Positions 54,522 through 63,570 of a DNA stretch of 64,000 nucleotides are shown piece after piece. Where the stretch lies: contig NC_011071.1 in NCBI RefSeq assembly GCF_000020665.1, positions 4,082,501-4,146,500 of the forward strand, in the 5' to 3' direction. The translations under genes and the position numbers were made by a program. The notes under the pieces were generated by a model that had not been told where the DNA came from, ran no database searches, and was given only the letters and a program-made list of their open reading frames with translations. Positions within the stretch are counted from its first letter, which is position 1; every line of letters starts with the position of its first letter. Origin of the DNA: Stenotrophomonas maltophilia R551-3 (lineage in GTDB: Bacteria; Pseudomonadota; Gammaproteobacteria; Xanthomonadales; Xanthomonadaceae).

Positions 54522-56273
54522 TTGTCCGATAACACTCCCGAAACCGGCAGCGCCGAAGCGCCCGCCGAAAAGCGCGTGCGCAAGCCCCGCGTAGCCAAGG
54601 CTGCCGCTCCGGCCGCCGCCGAAACCAGCGCCGCACCGGCGCAGCCCGCCCTGCCGCTGGCAGCCGCGCCCGAAGCGCCGGCACCGGCCGCAGCGGCCCC
54701 CGCGCCGAGCGCGCCCGCCGCCGAGGCCCCTGCCAGCAGTGGCGGCGGTGACGGTGGTGAGGGCCGCGAATCCGGCCAGCCGCGGCAGCAGAACCACCAG
54801 GGCGGTGGCCAGAACCAGAACCCGTACAACCAGAACCAGCAGGGTCAGGGTCAGGGCAATCGCCGCGACCGTTTCCGCAACCGCCGCGATCGTGATCGCA
54901 ATGGCGGCGGCGGCGGTGGTCGCTTTCGCGATGACGGCATGCCCAACGACAACGGCGAGCAGCAGCCCTTCGTGCCGCGTCCGCATGCCAGCGTGCCGGA
55001 AGGTTTCCCGGTCTACTCGCTGAGCGACCTCAAGCGCATGCCGGCACAGAAGCTGCTGGAGATCGCCGAACAACTGCAGATCTCCGAAGGCGTGGCGCGC
55101 GCGCGCAAGCAGGACGTGATCTTCGCCCTGCTGAAGGTGCTGACCCGCCATGGTGACGGCGTTGCCGCCGACGGCGTGCTGGAAATCCTGCCGGACGGCT
55201 TCGGCTTCCTGCGCGCGGCCGAAGCGAGCTACCTGGCCGGCCCGGACGACACCTACATCTCGCCCAGCCAGATCCGCCGCTTCAACCTGCGCACCGGCGA
55301 CCACCTGTCCGGCCGCATCCGCTTCCCCAAGGACGGCGAGCGCTACTTCGCGCTGTCGATCGTGGACACCATCAACGGTGAGCCGCTGGAAGCATCGAAG
55401 AACAAGGTGCTGTTCGAGAACCTGACCGCACTGTTCCCGCGCCGCCGCTTCACCCTGGAGCGTGGCAACGGTTCGTCGGAAGACATCACCGGCCGCATCC
55501 TCGACCTGATGGCGCCGCAGGGCAAGGGCCAGCGCTCGCTCATCGTTTCCCAGCCGAAGGCGGGTAAAACGATGATGATGCAGCAGGTGGCCACGGCCAT
55601 CACCACCAACCACCCGGACGTGCACCTGATCGTGCTGCTGATCGACGAGCGCCCGGAAGAAGTGACCGAGATGCAGCGCACCGTGCGCGGTGAAGTCATC
55701 AGCTCGACCTTCGACGAGCCGGCCGCGCGCCACGTGCAGGTGGCCGAAATGGTCATCGAGCGCGCCAAGCGCCTGGTCGAGCACAAGAAGGACGTGGTGA
55801 TCCTGCTCGACTCGATCACCCGCCTGGCCCGCGCCTACAACAACGTGGTGCCGAGCTCGGGCAAGGTGCTGACCGGTGGTGTGGACGCCAACGCCCTGCA
55901 CCGTCCGAAGCGCTTCTTCGGTGCCGCGCGTAATGTGGAAGAAGGCGGCAGCCTGACCATCATCGCCACCGCGCTGGTCGACACCGGCTCGAAGATGGAC
56001 GAGGTGATCTACGAAGAGTTCAAGGGCACCGGCAACAGCGAAGTGCACCTGAGCCGCCGTATCGCTGAAAAGCGCGTGTTCCCGGCCATCGACATCAACC
56101 GTTCCGGCACCCGCCGCGAAGACCTGCTGATCGAGCCGGAGCTGCTGCAGAAGATCTGGATCCTGCGCAAGCTGCTGCATCCGATGGATGAAATGGCCGC
56201 GATGGAGTTCCTGCTCGACAAGATGAAGAACACCAAGTCCAACGACGAATTCTTCGGTTCGATGAAGCGCTGA
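54522..56273 (+). CDS. rho: Transcription termination factor Rho with long disordered N-terminal extension
   Basis: A 583-residue hexameric RNA-dependent ATPase. The start is TTG at 54522, nine bases after GAGGAA. Residues 1-160 are an extension absent from E. coli Rho: an Ala/Pro-rich stretch, then a block of G, N, Q and R ([22 protein letters not shown], then [17 protein letters not shown]). After it come the Rho N-terminal helices ([19 protein letters not shown]), the cold-shock RNA-binding domain ([15 protein letters not shown]) and the ATPase with Walker A PKAGKT. The 232-bp leader after trxA may serve rho autoregulation. Confidence 0.95.
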   Translation: MSDNTPETGSAEAPAEKRVRKPRVAKAAAPAAAETSAAPAQPALPLAAAPEAPAPAAAAPAPSAPAAEAPASSGGGDGGEGRESGQPRQQNHQGGGQNQNPYNQNQQGQGQGNRRDRFRNRRDRDRNGGGGGGRFRDDGMPNDNGEQQPFVPRPHASVPEGFPVYSLSDLKRMPAQKLLEIAEQLQISEGVARARKQDVIFALLKVLTRHGDGVAADGVLEILPDGFGFLRAAEASYLAGPDDTYISPSQIRRFNLRTGDHLSGRIRFPKDGERYFALSIVDTINGEPLEASKNKVLFENLTALFPRRRFTLERGNGSSEDITGRILDLMAPQGKGQRSLIVSQPKAGKTMMMQQVATAITTNHPDVHLIVLLIDERPEEVTEMQRTVRGEVISSTFDEPAARHVQVAEMVIERAKRLVEHKKDVVILLDSITRLARAYNNVVPSSGKVLTGGVDANALHRPKRFFGAARNVEEGGSLTIIATALVDTGSKMDEVIYEEFKGTGNSEVHLSRRIAEKRVFPAIDINRSGTRREDLLIEPELLQKIWILRKLLHPMDEMAAMEFLLDKMKNTKSNDEFFGSMKR

Positions 56274-56300
56274 GCCCCGGCCCGGTCCTGCATTGGAAGG

Positions 56301-56333
56301 AAACCTGCCGCTCGCTGCGGCAGGTTTTTTTTT
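56301..56333 (+). terminator. Rho-independent terminator after rho
   Basis: ACCTGCCG (56303-56310) pairs with CGGCAGGT (56318-56325), followed by nine T. It lies 30 bp after the stop. Confidence 0.9.
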
Positions 56334-56487
56334 GCCTGCAGGGCGACCCACTTCACTTCGCCGCCGCCGACTTTTGGCGATAATCCGCCAGCCCCCTGCC
56401 CGGCCATGCCGGCCTGGCCACCGATTCCCGCTGTCGCCCCTTCCGGAGAACCGGTCGGGTCCAGCCTCCTGCCGGATCCGTCGACGC

Positions 56488-58062
56488 ATGCCAACGCTGT
56501 CCCCCCGCCTCAACCTGGGCAAGCTGATCCTCGCCCTGGCCCTGCTCAGCGCCATCATCGCCCTGGCCAATACCCTGCTGGCCAGCTATCGGGTGCAGCG
56601 CGACCAGCTGGTCGGCAACACCCTGGAAGCCAACCGCGTCTACGCCACCAAGCTGGCCGAAACCACCCAGAACTTCCTGCTGGCCGCGCAGCAGGAGCTG
56701 GCCTATGCCGCCACCCGCCTCGGCCAGGGCGACCTCGATCCGACGCAGGCCCAGGATGAAGCCAGCCGCCTGCAGCTGCAGACCAACAGCTTCAACTCAT
56801 CGCTGGTGGTGGACGCCGATGGGCTGGTGATCGCCACCTCGCCGCAGACCCTGCAGCTGCAGGGCGAGATACTGCACAGCGTCGGCAACAACGCGGCACT
56901 GGCAGCGCGCCAGCCGATGATCAGCGACCCGTACCAGTCGGCCACCGGCAAGCTGCTGGTCTCGCTGTCGCACCCGATCTTCGACCGCCAGGGCCACTAT
57001 CGCGGTTACGTCAGCGGCACCCTGTACCTGCGCCAGCGCAGCGCGCTGCATACGCTGCTGGGCAAGCACTACTACCGCGACGGCTCCTATCTGTACGTGG
57101 TCGACCGCCACGGCCGCCTGCTGTACCACGCCGATGGCGATCGGGTGGGCGACTACGTGGTCGGCAACCCGGCAGTGAAGGCGGTGGTGCGCGGCGAACG
57201 CGGTGCGCAGCAGGTACGCAACAACCGTGGCGTGTCGATGCTGGCCGGTTATGCGCCGGTGCCGGCCACCGGCTGGGGCATCATCGCCCAGCGCCCGACC
57301 GAATCCACCCTGCAGCCGCTGTCGCGGTTGATGACGGCGGTGATCTGGAACGCGATTCCGCTGGGCCTGCTGTCGCTGCTGGTCACCTGGTGGTTCGCCC
57401 GTCGCATCTCGCTGCCGCTATGGCAGCTGGCGCGCAACGTGCAGGGCGGCGAGGACACCGGCAACGCGATCAACCACGTCAGCGGCATCCGCGCCTGGTA
57501 CTTCGAGGTCGCCCAGCTCAAGCAGGCGGTGCTGCACAGCTTCAACGCGCTGCAGGACCGGATCGGCACGCTCAACCGTGCCAGCCGCACCGATCCGCTG
57601 ACCGGCCTGCTCAACCGCCGCGGCCTGCAGCAGGCGCTGGATGCGCTGCAGGTGCAGGGCATCCCGTTCGCGATCCTGGCGCTGGACATCGATCGCTTCA
57701 AGACGATCAACGATGCCCATGGCCATGACGTCGGTGACGCCGCCATCGTCCACATCGCCGACCAGATGCGCCGCTACTCGCGTGACAGCGACATCCTCTG
57801 CCGCGCCGGTGGCGAGGAGTTCCTGCTGTTGCTGCCGGGCATCGGCACCGAATCGGCGCGACAGGCCGGCGAGCGCCTGCGCCAGCACATTGCCGACCAT
57901 CCGTTCGAGCCAGTTGGCACCATCACCGTGTCGCTGGGCGTGGCGCATTTCCCCAGCTTCCATGTCGACGCCGAGCAGGCGCTGCGGCTGGCCGACAAGG
58001 CGCTGTACCTGGCCAAGGAACAGGGTCGCAACCGAGTGGTGGTGTACCCGTACGCGGATTGA
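56488..58062 (+). CDS. Membrane diguanylate cyclase with Cache sensor
   Basis: A 524-residue protein that should make cyclic di-GMP. The first helix is near residues 12-33, followed by a periplasmic double-Cache sensor region (to about 280). A second helix (IPLGLLSLLVTWWFARRISLPLW) leads to a short HAMP-like linker. The GGDEF domain has the active-site GGEEF (CRAGGEEFLLLLP) and the inhibitory I-site RDSD exactly five residues before it, so product inhibition is expected. The ATG at 56488 removes an unlikely Pro/Arg-rich N terminus. Confidence 0.92.
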   Translation: MPTLSPRLNLGKLILALALLSAIIALANTLLASYRVQRDQLVGNTLEANRVYATKLAETTQNFLLAAQQELAYAATRLGQGDLDPTQAQDEASRLQLQTNSFNSSLVVDADGLVIATSPQTLQLQGEILHSVGNNAALAARQPMISDPYQSATGKLLVSLSHPIFDRQGHYRGYVSGTLYLRQRSALHTLLGKHYYRDGSYLYVVDRHGRLLYHADGDRVGDYVVGNPAVKAVVRGERGAQQVRNNRGVSMLAGYAPVPATGWGIIAQRPTESTLQPLSRLMTAVIWNAIPLGLLSLLVTWWFARRISLPLWQLARNVQGGEDTGNAINHVSGIRAWYFEVAQLKQAVLHSFNALQDRIGTLNRASRTDPLTGLLNRRGLQQALDALQVQGIPFAILALDIDRFKTINDAHGHDVGDAAIVHIADQMRRYSRDSDILCRAGGEEFLLLLPGIGTESARQAGERLRQHIADHPFEPVGTITVSLGVAHFPSFHVDAEQALRLADKALYLAKEQGRNRVVVYPYAD

Positions 58063-58063
58063 C

Positions 58064-58088
58064 GCGGAGCCGGGCTGGCCGGCTCCGC
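58064..58088. terminator. Hairpin between convergent genes
   Basis: GCGGAGCC and GGCTCCGC stems (58064-58071, 58081-58088) directly after the diguanylate cyclase stop; no T-run. Confidence 0.45.
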
Positions 58089-58096
58089 AGTGATCG

Positions 58097-58984
58097 TCAG
58101 CCCTGCTCCAGCGGGGTCAGCAGGCGCAGGCCGCGCCTGGCGCCGTCCACCATGTAGATGCCGCCCTCGGGCAGCAGGTCGCTGCCGGCCTGCTCGATCG
58201 GGTCCGCCTTGCGCCACGGCACGGTCTGCCGCGGGCCAGGAATGAAGGCACGCCAGCGGCCATAGCGCTCCGCTCCATTGGGATCATCGTTCAGGCCGAA
58301 ATTCACCGGTATGCGTACCGTCCAGGTGTCGCGGGTGCTGGCCTCGCCGGTGGTCGGTGGGTTGAACGTCCACTTGCGGGCACTGCTGACGGCGGCCTTG
58401 GCCAGGATCTCGCGCATCTTGGCGAGGGTGCGCTCGCGTCCGACCACGGTCATGTTCACCTGCTCGGCAACGACATCGGCCACCCTGCCGTCACGCGCGA
58501 TCTTGACCACCAGCAACACTTCACCCTGCCCACCGCTCCGATAGACCTCTTCCGGATAACGAGGGGGTGTCATGCGCCCTTGGGTCACCGAATCGGTGGC
58601 TTTCTCATCGTACTCGCTGAAATTGACGCTGGTCATGCTGACTTCGTAGCCACCATCGGCCATGGCCTTGCCCCGCAGGCGCACCCGCAATGGTGCACGC
58701 GCCGCCACCGCCTTGCCATCGCGCAGGGTGGGTTCGAAGCGCCAGCCACCAATGGTGCCCTCCACGAAGGACGCGATGCTCGGAGACAGCATCGACTTCT
58801 GGTCCAGTACCAGCGAACTGACCGCGCCCTCGGGCGTGACCTCGATATGGCCAGAGAGCACCATGCTCATCTCCGCGGTGGCACGCACCGCGCGCGTGGT
58901 CTGCGCGCTGGCGTCGCCAGCAAGCAGGGGAGCGCCGGCACCAACGGCCAACGCGAGAGCGAGGAACAGGGGGGGACGCATCAT
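58097..58984 (-). CDS. Exported TonB-C-domain-like protein
   Basis: A 295-residue protein with a signal peptide (MMRPPLFLALALAVGAGAPLLAGDASA). The beta-rich N-terminal half is unassigned. A TonB C-terminal-like domain follows (PPRYPEEVYRSGGQGEVLLVVKIARDGRVADVVAEQVN, then WTFNPPTTG), the fold seen in energy-transducer-like proteins. It lacks the N-terminal membrane anchor and Pro-rich spacer of a true TonB, so a direct energy-transducing role is unlikely. AAGGA lies 7 bp before the ATG at 58984. Confidence 0.82.
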   Translation of the reverse strand: MMRPPLFLALALAVGAGAPLLAGDASAQTTRAVRATAEMSMVLSGHIEVTPEGAVSSLVLDQKSMLSPSIASFVEGTIGGWRFEPTLRDGKAVAARAPLRVRLRGKAMADGGYEVSMTSVNFSEYDEKATDSVTQGRMTPPRYPEEVYRSGGQGEVLLVVKIARDGRVADVVAEQVNMTVVGRERTLAKMREILAKAAVSSARKWTFNPPTTGEASTRDTWTVRIPVNFGLNDDPNGAERYGRWRAFIPGPRQTVPWRKADPIEQAGSDLLPEGGIYMVDGARRGLRLLTPLEQG

Positions 58985-59050
58985 TGCCGGATCCTTGGTG
59001 ATGAGCGCTGAGCGTAGCGCAGTCTTCACACCCGGGACAGCTCGGCCCGG

Positions 59051-60781
59051 CTACGCCAGCCGGTGCGCGCCAGCATAGGGTGGCGTATCCGGATAATCCG
59101 CGCGGGCGAAGCGTTCCTGCAGACCCTGCCACCACGCCGGATCGAACAGATGCCGGTAGTGCTCGCGTACCGCCGCCAGCTCGCTGGCAGGCAGGCCCAT
59201 GAACGGGCCGAAGCGCTCGGGAAACACATCGCGCGGCCCCACATGGAACCAGGGCTCGTCGGCCATGGCCTCCTCCGGCGTGCGCGGCTGCGGCCAGGCA
59301 CGGAACACGCAGTCACTGACCAGGCAGAGCTCGTCGTAGTCGTAGAACACCGCACGGCCATGCCGCGAGACGCCGAAGTTCTTCGGCAGCATGTCGCCGG
59401 GGAAGATGTTGTTGCGCGCCATGTCGGTGATTGCCTGCGCGTAGTCGAGCACCGCCGCGCGCACCGCCTCACCGCCCTGCTCACGCAGGTAGAGATTCAA
59501 CGGGCGGAAGCGGCGCTGCACGTAGCACAGGTTGATCTCGACCTCGTCGCCATCCAGCCGCACGCTCTGCGCGCACTGCTGCAGCAGTTCCTCCAGCAAT
59601 GCCGGAGCGAAGCGGTCACGTGGGAAACGCAGGTGGCGATACGGTTGTGCGTCCAGCAGGCGGCCGACACGGTCCAGGTTGAACACCAGCGCATACTTTT
59701 CTTCCACCTGCTGCCGCGACATCGCCTTGGGCCAGGCGAAGCGATCGCGGATCAGCTTGAACACCAGCGGGTAGCTGGGCAGGGTGAACACCGCCATGAC
59801 CATGCCCGGCGTGCCTTCGGCATGCACCAGGCGTTCCTGCGGATGCTCGTTGAAGTGGCGGAAGAAGGTTCGGTAGCGCTCGGTCTTGCCCTGCTTGGCC
59901 CGGCCCAGCACTGTGTAGATCTCGTCGATCGGCTTGCCCGGCAGCAGGCTGCGCAGGAACACCACGGCATCGCCGACCGTGGCCAGATTAGCCTGGAAAT
60001 AACTGCGTGACACGCCGAACAGGTGGGCGACATCGCGGCGCCGGGTCAGTACCGCATCGGCACGCAGGCCACGCTCGTCATTGACCAGGGCGATCACGCA
60101 CGGCGAGAAGCGATGCTCGCCGAACACCCGGCCGACCAGATAAGCACGGCGCTCGCGGTAGAACACGGTATCCAATAGCTCGATGCTGCGCACCGGCGTG
60201 TCGCCCCAATGCGTGAGGTCATCCTGCAGGCGTACGGCGATCGCTGCCGCACAGCGCAGCTGGTGAGCATAGGGAATATCGAAGCGGTAATCGGCCAGTA
60301 CCCTCTGCAGCGCCTCCACCGGTCGCGTCGGCGAGACGGCATAGGTATGCCGGGCGACCGGATGGGTGATGGCATCGGACGGTTCGACATCAAAAGCAAT
60401 GAACTCCAGCGCCGGATCCACGCCACGAGTGGCGAACAGCCGCCGCGACAACGTGTTGTAGAAGGTCTTGTACAGCTCAGCGTCGATCAGCCCCTGCAGC
60501 AGCGCGCTGTACTCCGCGTGCACCTGCAGCCACAGCGCGCGCTCGCCGATCACCTCACCGGCCAGGCGACGCAGCGCGTCCATCTGTTCGGCGATGCACA
60601 GGTCGTACAGGGCAATGCGCTCGACCGCATCCTGGCGGGCACCAGCCCAGTCGCGCTGCTCGAAACGCAGGCGGGCGCGAACGGTGATCGCCGCGAAGCG
60701 GGCGTGGTAATCCTCGAAACCATCGCGGATGGCGCCGGCGATGCGCGGCGCCAGTACGGTTGCGATGACAGGCTGGGACAT
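59051..60781 (-). CDS. aceK: Isocitrate dehydrogenase kinase/phosphatase
   Basis: A 576-residue bifunctional enzyme that phosphorylates and dephosphorylates NADP-isocitrate dehydrogenase to divert isocitrate into the glyoxylate shunt. Typical segments are [57 protein letters not shown] (kinase ATP-site Lys), [31 protein letters not shown] (metal and catalytic Asp). The ATG at 60781 fits the family N terminus. The neighbouring dehydrogenase gene is of the monomeric type, whereas the characterised AceK substrate is the dimeric one. Confidence 0.94.
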   Translation of the reverse strand: MSQPVIATVLAPRIAGAIRDGFEDYHARFAAITVRARLRFEQRDWAGARQDAVERIALYDLCIAEQMDALRRLAGEVIGERALWLQVHAEYSALLQGLIDAELYKTFYNTLSRRLFATRGVDPALEFIAFDVEPSDAITHPVARHTYAVSPTRPVEALQRVLADYRFDIPYAHQLRCAAAIAVRLQDDLTHWGDTPVRSIELLDTVFYRERRAYLVGRVFGEHRFSPCVIALVNDERGLRADAVLTRRRDVAHLFGVSRSYFQANLATVGDAVVFLRSLLPGKPIDEIYTVLGRAKQGKTERYRTFFRHFNEHPQERLVHAEGTPGMVMAVFTLPSYPLVFKLIRDRFAWPKAMSRQQVEEKYALVFNLDRVGRLLDAQPYRHLRFPRDRFAPALLEELLQQCAQSVRLDGDEVEINLCYVQRRFRPLNLYLREQGGEAVRAAVLDYAQAITDMARNNIFPGDMLPKNFGVSRHGRAVFYDYDELCLVSDCVFRAWPQPRTPEEAMADEPWFHVGPRDVFPERFGPFMGLPASELAAVREHYRHLFDPAWWQGLQERFARADYPDTPPYAGAHRLA

Positions 60782-60847
60782 GCACGGCTCGGCAGGGAGA
60801 CGGGTATCCACCATACGCCGGCGTGTGTGATGCCGTCGAGCGCAGAG

Positions 60848-60923
60848 GTAGTGCCGGCCGCTGGCCGGCAGCCCCTGGACCGCCGGTGGATCCATGCAGA
60901 TGCCGGCCAGCGGCCGGCACTAC
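60848..60923. repeat. SMAG pair
   Basis: Inverted hairpins at 60848-60870 and 60901-60923 (GTAGTGCCGGCC core) between aceK and the roadblock gene. Confidence 0.88.
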
Positions 60924-60927
60924 CGGC

Positions 60928-61287
60928 TCAGATCGCCAGTTCGGCCTCCACGTCCTGCACCTTGCGCCGGGCCAGCGCCAGGTTGGATTTGGTCCGGTCC
61001 AGCACGATGTAGAAGAACAGGCCCTGCTTCTTCGCCACCGGACGCATGATGTGGTACGCCTTGCCCAGCGAGATCAGGATGTCCTCGATGCTGTCGTTGA
61101 GGTTCAGCGACGCGGCGGTCTTCATCTTGGCGCGGATCACTTCGGTGTTGCCGGCGGCGGCCACTTCCATGTCCATGCCGGCACCGGCCTCGCCCAGCAG
61201 CATGCCGCTCTCGTAGTCGACCAACGCTACTGCCTGCGCGCCGTCGATGCCCATCAGTGCGTTCAACGATTCATTCAATCCAGCCAC
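60928..61287 (-). CDS. Roadblock/LC7-domain protein, last gene of conservon-like operon
   Basis: A 119-residue protein starting GTG at 61287 (AAGGGG six bases upstream). LNESLNALMGIDGAQAVALVDYESGMLLGEAGAG starts the roadblock fold and NDSIEDILISLGKAYHIMRPVAKKQGLFFYIVLDRTKSNLALARRKVQDVE ends it. Proteins of this fold bind and regulate small GTPases such as MglA. It is 53 bp downstream of a second roadblock gene and completes the set GTPase plus two roadblocks. Confidence 0.83.
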   Translation of the reverse strand: MAGLNESLNALMGIDGAQAVALVDYESGMLLGEAGAGMDMEVAAAGNTEVIRAKMKTAASLNLNDSIEDILISLGKAYHIMRPVAKKQGLFFYIVLDRTKSNLALARRKVQDVEAELAI

Positions 61288-61340
61288 GTCGCACCCCTTG
61301 TCGATGTTGGTTCGAGCCCCTCGTTCCCCTGCGGCCGGGC

Positions 61341-61757
61341 TCACGATCCGCCGAGTTCTGCCAGGATCGCCTGGCCACATTCCCTGCTCTGCCACAGCAC
61401 CTGGCCGATCACGCTGCGCTGGTCGCAGGCCGCCATCAGCAGCAGCGGTGCGCGCCCTTCAGCTTGGATCGCCAGCATCAGCACCTTGCCGCCCGCCGCT
61501 TCCAGCATCAGCGTCTGCAGATCGCCCAGCAGCAGTTCGCGGCCAACTGCCGCGGCCAGCGCCAGCATCGCGCTGGTCATCGCCGCCAGCCGCTCGCCGC
61601 GCCCTTCGGCACCGGCACTCACCAGCGCAAAACCATCGACGCTGGCCAGCACGACCGTGCGCACGCCTTCAACACGCTGCAGCAGATCCTGCAGCAAGGG
61701 CTGCAGGCGCTCTCGCTGGCCGGCATCAGGCAGTACCGCCGCCTGCCCGTCAGCCAT
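61341..61757 (-). CDS. Roadblock/LC7-like regulator (CvnB/MglB type)
   Basis: A 138-residue protein. RLQPLLQDLLQRVEGVRTVVLASVDGFALVSAG followed by ERLAAMTSAMLALAAAVGRELLLGDLQTLMLEAAGGKVLMLAI matches the roadblock pattern of MglB and of the CvnB proteins of Streptomyces conservons (LL-x-VPGVRHVVVLSSDGL type). Its start lies 8 bp inside the end of the GTPase gene, so the two are translationally coupled. Confidence 0.8.
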   Translation of the reverse strand: MADGQAAVLPDAGQRERLQPLLQDLLQRVEGVRTVVLASVDGFALVSAGAEGRGERLAAMTSAMLALAAAVGRELLLGDLQTLMLEAAGGKVLMLAIQAEGRAPLLLMAACDQRSVIGQVLWQSRECGQAILAELGGS

Positions 61758-62298
61758 GCGCAACCACCAGCGCGTGCGCTTCCATTTCGCTCATCAGCAC
61801 ATCCATCAGCAGCAATCCCTGTTCGCGGTCGCGGGCATCCACCGCCAGCAGCGGCAGCGGTTGGTCGTCCAGGCTGGCGCGGGCACTCCAATCGTCCAGC
61901 AACGCATCCGGCATCTGGTCGAGGTGAGTCACTGCCACCACCAGCGCCAGCCCACCTGCGAAGGGCCGCAGCACCTGCAGGTAGGCGTCCAGCTCGGCCG
62001 CCACGCCCGCGCGGCGCGCATCCAGCAGCAGCACCGCACCACGCGCGCCCTGCAACAGGATCGGCCACAGGAAATCAAAACGTTGCTGCCCAGGCGTTCC
62101 GTACAGTCGCAGGCGCTCGCCGTTGGGCAGGTCGATATCGGCATAGTCCAGCGCTACGGTGGTCGAGGCCTTGTCCGCACCCATACGGTCACTGTTGGCA
62201 ACGTCGGTGTCGATCACCGCACCGGCGGCAATACTGCGCACCAGGGTCGACTTGCCGCTGCCCATCCCGCCCAGCACCACCACCTTGTGCTCACGCAT
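61750..62298 (-). CDS. Small GTPase of the CvnD/MglA type
   Basis: A 182-residue Ras-like GTPase. G1 is GGMGSGKST (residues about 10-18), G2 Thr in ADKASTTVALDY, G3 YGTPGQQRFDFLW and G4 THLDQ. The G3 variant GTPGQ-x-RF followed by GA-x-GAVLLLDARR is the pattern of the ATP/GTP-binding proteins (CvnD) of actinobacterial conservons, and differs from the DTPGQ form of Myxococcus MglA. It starts 8 bp inside the upstream gene. It should cycle under control of the roadblock proteins next to it. What it switches is unknown. Confidence 0.85.
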   Translation of the reverse strand: MREHKVVVLGGMGSGKSTLVRSIAAGAVIDTDVANSDRMGADKASTTVALDYADIDLPNGERLRLYGTPGQQRFDFLWPILLQGARGAVLLLDARRAGVAAELDAYLQVLRPFAGGLALVVAVTHLDQMPDALLDDWSARASLDDQPLPLLAVDARDREQGLLLMDVLMSEMEAHALVVAHG

Positions 62299-63256
62299 TG
62301 CGCTCGCCCCCGCGCAGGTGCCGCCACAAGCGGGCCAACAGGCCGCTATCGGTTCCGTTGCTGCGCATCGACATTACCGGTGCGGCCGGCGCCAGCTGCA
62401 GCTGTGCATAGCCGCACAGGTAGGCGGCATGGATGAAATCGCGCACCGCCGCAGCCGGCAGCTCGAGCAGCATCGCGCACTCTTCAACCGTGCACGCGCG
62501 CTTGAGCAGCAACGAGCACAGGCGGAAGCCATCGTGGTCGTGCCCCAGCACGCGGAAATCCGGCCAGCGCAGCAGCTTCACCGACGCGCTGCGCAGGCGT
62601 TCATCCAGCACCTGCCAATGGCGGCTGCGCTGCGCCCATTGCCACAACAGCGGCCGCAGCGGTTGGCGCGGCCGCTCGCCGGCCAGCGCCTGCAGGCGCG
62701 CCGGCGTCAACGCATCCAGCTGCAGGCGTTCGAAGCCATCGGCAAGACGTTCCACGAGGGCGGCCGCCGGCTCCTGCAGCAGCACCGCCTGGTCGTGTTC
62801 CAGATCCATCAGCAGCAAGGGCTCGCCGGCATCGCCGAGCAAGGCCTGTCCCTGCCGCAGCGGCAAGCGTTCGCGCAGCAGGCGGGTGATGGCATGCGCG
62901 CCATCGGCCAGGCGGATCGGTGCAGGTGCGTGCATGGCCAGGGGCTCCACTGCCAACTGCATGCCGCGCAATGCGCGGCCGATGGCACCGTCATCAAGTA
63001 CATCCTGGTGGCCATCGCCGTCACGCAGCTGGCCACCCAGGTCCTCGATCCAGCACTGCAGGCGCGGGCGTTGCTGGCGCATGCGCTGGGCCGCATTGCG
63101 CAGCGCCGGGGTATCGCGGATGACCAGCAGGTCACAGTCGTCCAGGTCCTGGCTGCGGCGGATCTGGCCATCGGGCAAGGCCGAGGCCAACCGCAGCCGC
63201 TGCAACAGGGCGTGCTCACCCTGGATGTCGGTTCCCACTACCAGCACGCGTGCCAT
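62291..63256 (-). CDS. Receiver-like/winged-helix-like protein, first gene of conservon-like operon
   Basis: A 321-residue cytoplasmic protein. The N terminus MARVLVVGTDIQGEHALLQRLRLA and DDCDLLVIRDTP look like a receiver-type Rossmann fold without a clear phosphoacceptor. The C-terminal part (GFRLCSLLLKRACTVEECAMLLELPAAAVRDFIHAAYLCGYAQL) resembles a winged helix of the kind in DUF742 (CvnC) proteins. The middle is Leu/Arg-rich and unassigned. The stop overlaps the GTPase start by 8 bp. An alternative GTG start lies seven codons upstream. Family not recognised as a whole. Confidence 0.75.
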   Translation of the reverse strand: MARVLVVGTDIQGEHALLQRLRLASALPDGQIRRSQDLDDCDLLVIRDTPALRNAAQRMRQQRPRLQCWIEDLGGQLRDGDGHQDVLDDGAIGRALRGMQLAVEPLAMHAPAPIRLADGAHAITRLLRERLPLRQGQALLGDAGEPLLLMDLEHDQAVLLQEPAAALVERLADGFERLQLDALTPARLQALAGERPRQPLRPLLWQWAQRSRHWQVLDERLRSASVKLLRWPDFRVLGHDHDGFRLCSLLLKRACTVEECAMLLELPAAAVRDFIHAAYLCGYAQLQLAPAAPVMSMRSNGTDSGLLARLWRHLRGGERNA

Positions 63257-63458
63257 CGGTGTTCCCCGTGCGACCACCTCCCCGGTGGTCTCGCGTCGCC
63301 AAGGCTAGGGCATCGCCAACGGCGGCCGTCGTGATCGACTGCTCAGATCGAGGGCGCTTGCAGATTCACTCTTATCGGTTCTGCGACGGCTATCGTGGGC
63401 AAGTTTCATGCCCCTTTGACGGCATTCCGACAGCCGATGGATGTCACGCTTTCCGGCT

Positions 63459-63497
63459 GGGGTCAGAGCCCTCTGCGGTGCAGAGGGATCCGACCCC
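63459..63497. repeat. 39-bp palindromic repeat (GGGGTC...GACCCC type)
   Basis: Two 18-bp arms with a 3-nt loop and three mismatched positions start GGGGTCAGA and end CCGACCCC. I recall this GGGGTC/GACCCC long hairpin as a dispersed element in Stenotrophomonas and Xanthomonas; it differs from SMAG. Confidence 0.6.
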
Positions 63498-63516
63498 AGA
63501 GCCCACCGCGGCCCGC

Positions 63517-63543
63517 AAAAAAACCCGCGCCGAAGCGCGGGTT
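63517..63543 (-). terminator. Rho-independent terminator of icd
   Basis: CCCGCGC (63524-63530) pairs with GCGCGGG (63535-63541) with loop CGAA (TTCG on the transcript), followed on the minus strand by seven T. It lies about 30 bp after the icd stop. Confidence 0.92.
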
Positions 63544-63570
63544 CCTGTGTCACGGCCGAGCGGCGATGGA

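Larger units (their letters stand above)
63257..63570. other. Intergenic region between icd and the conservon-like operon
   Basis: 314 bp holding the operon promoter, a 39-bp palindrome and the icd terminator. No gene is credible. Confidence 0.6.
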
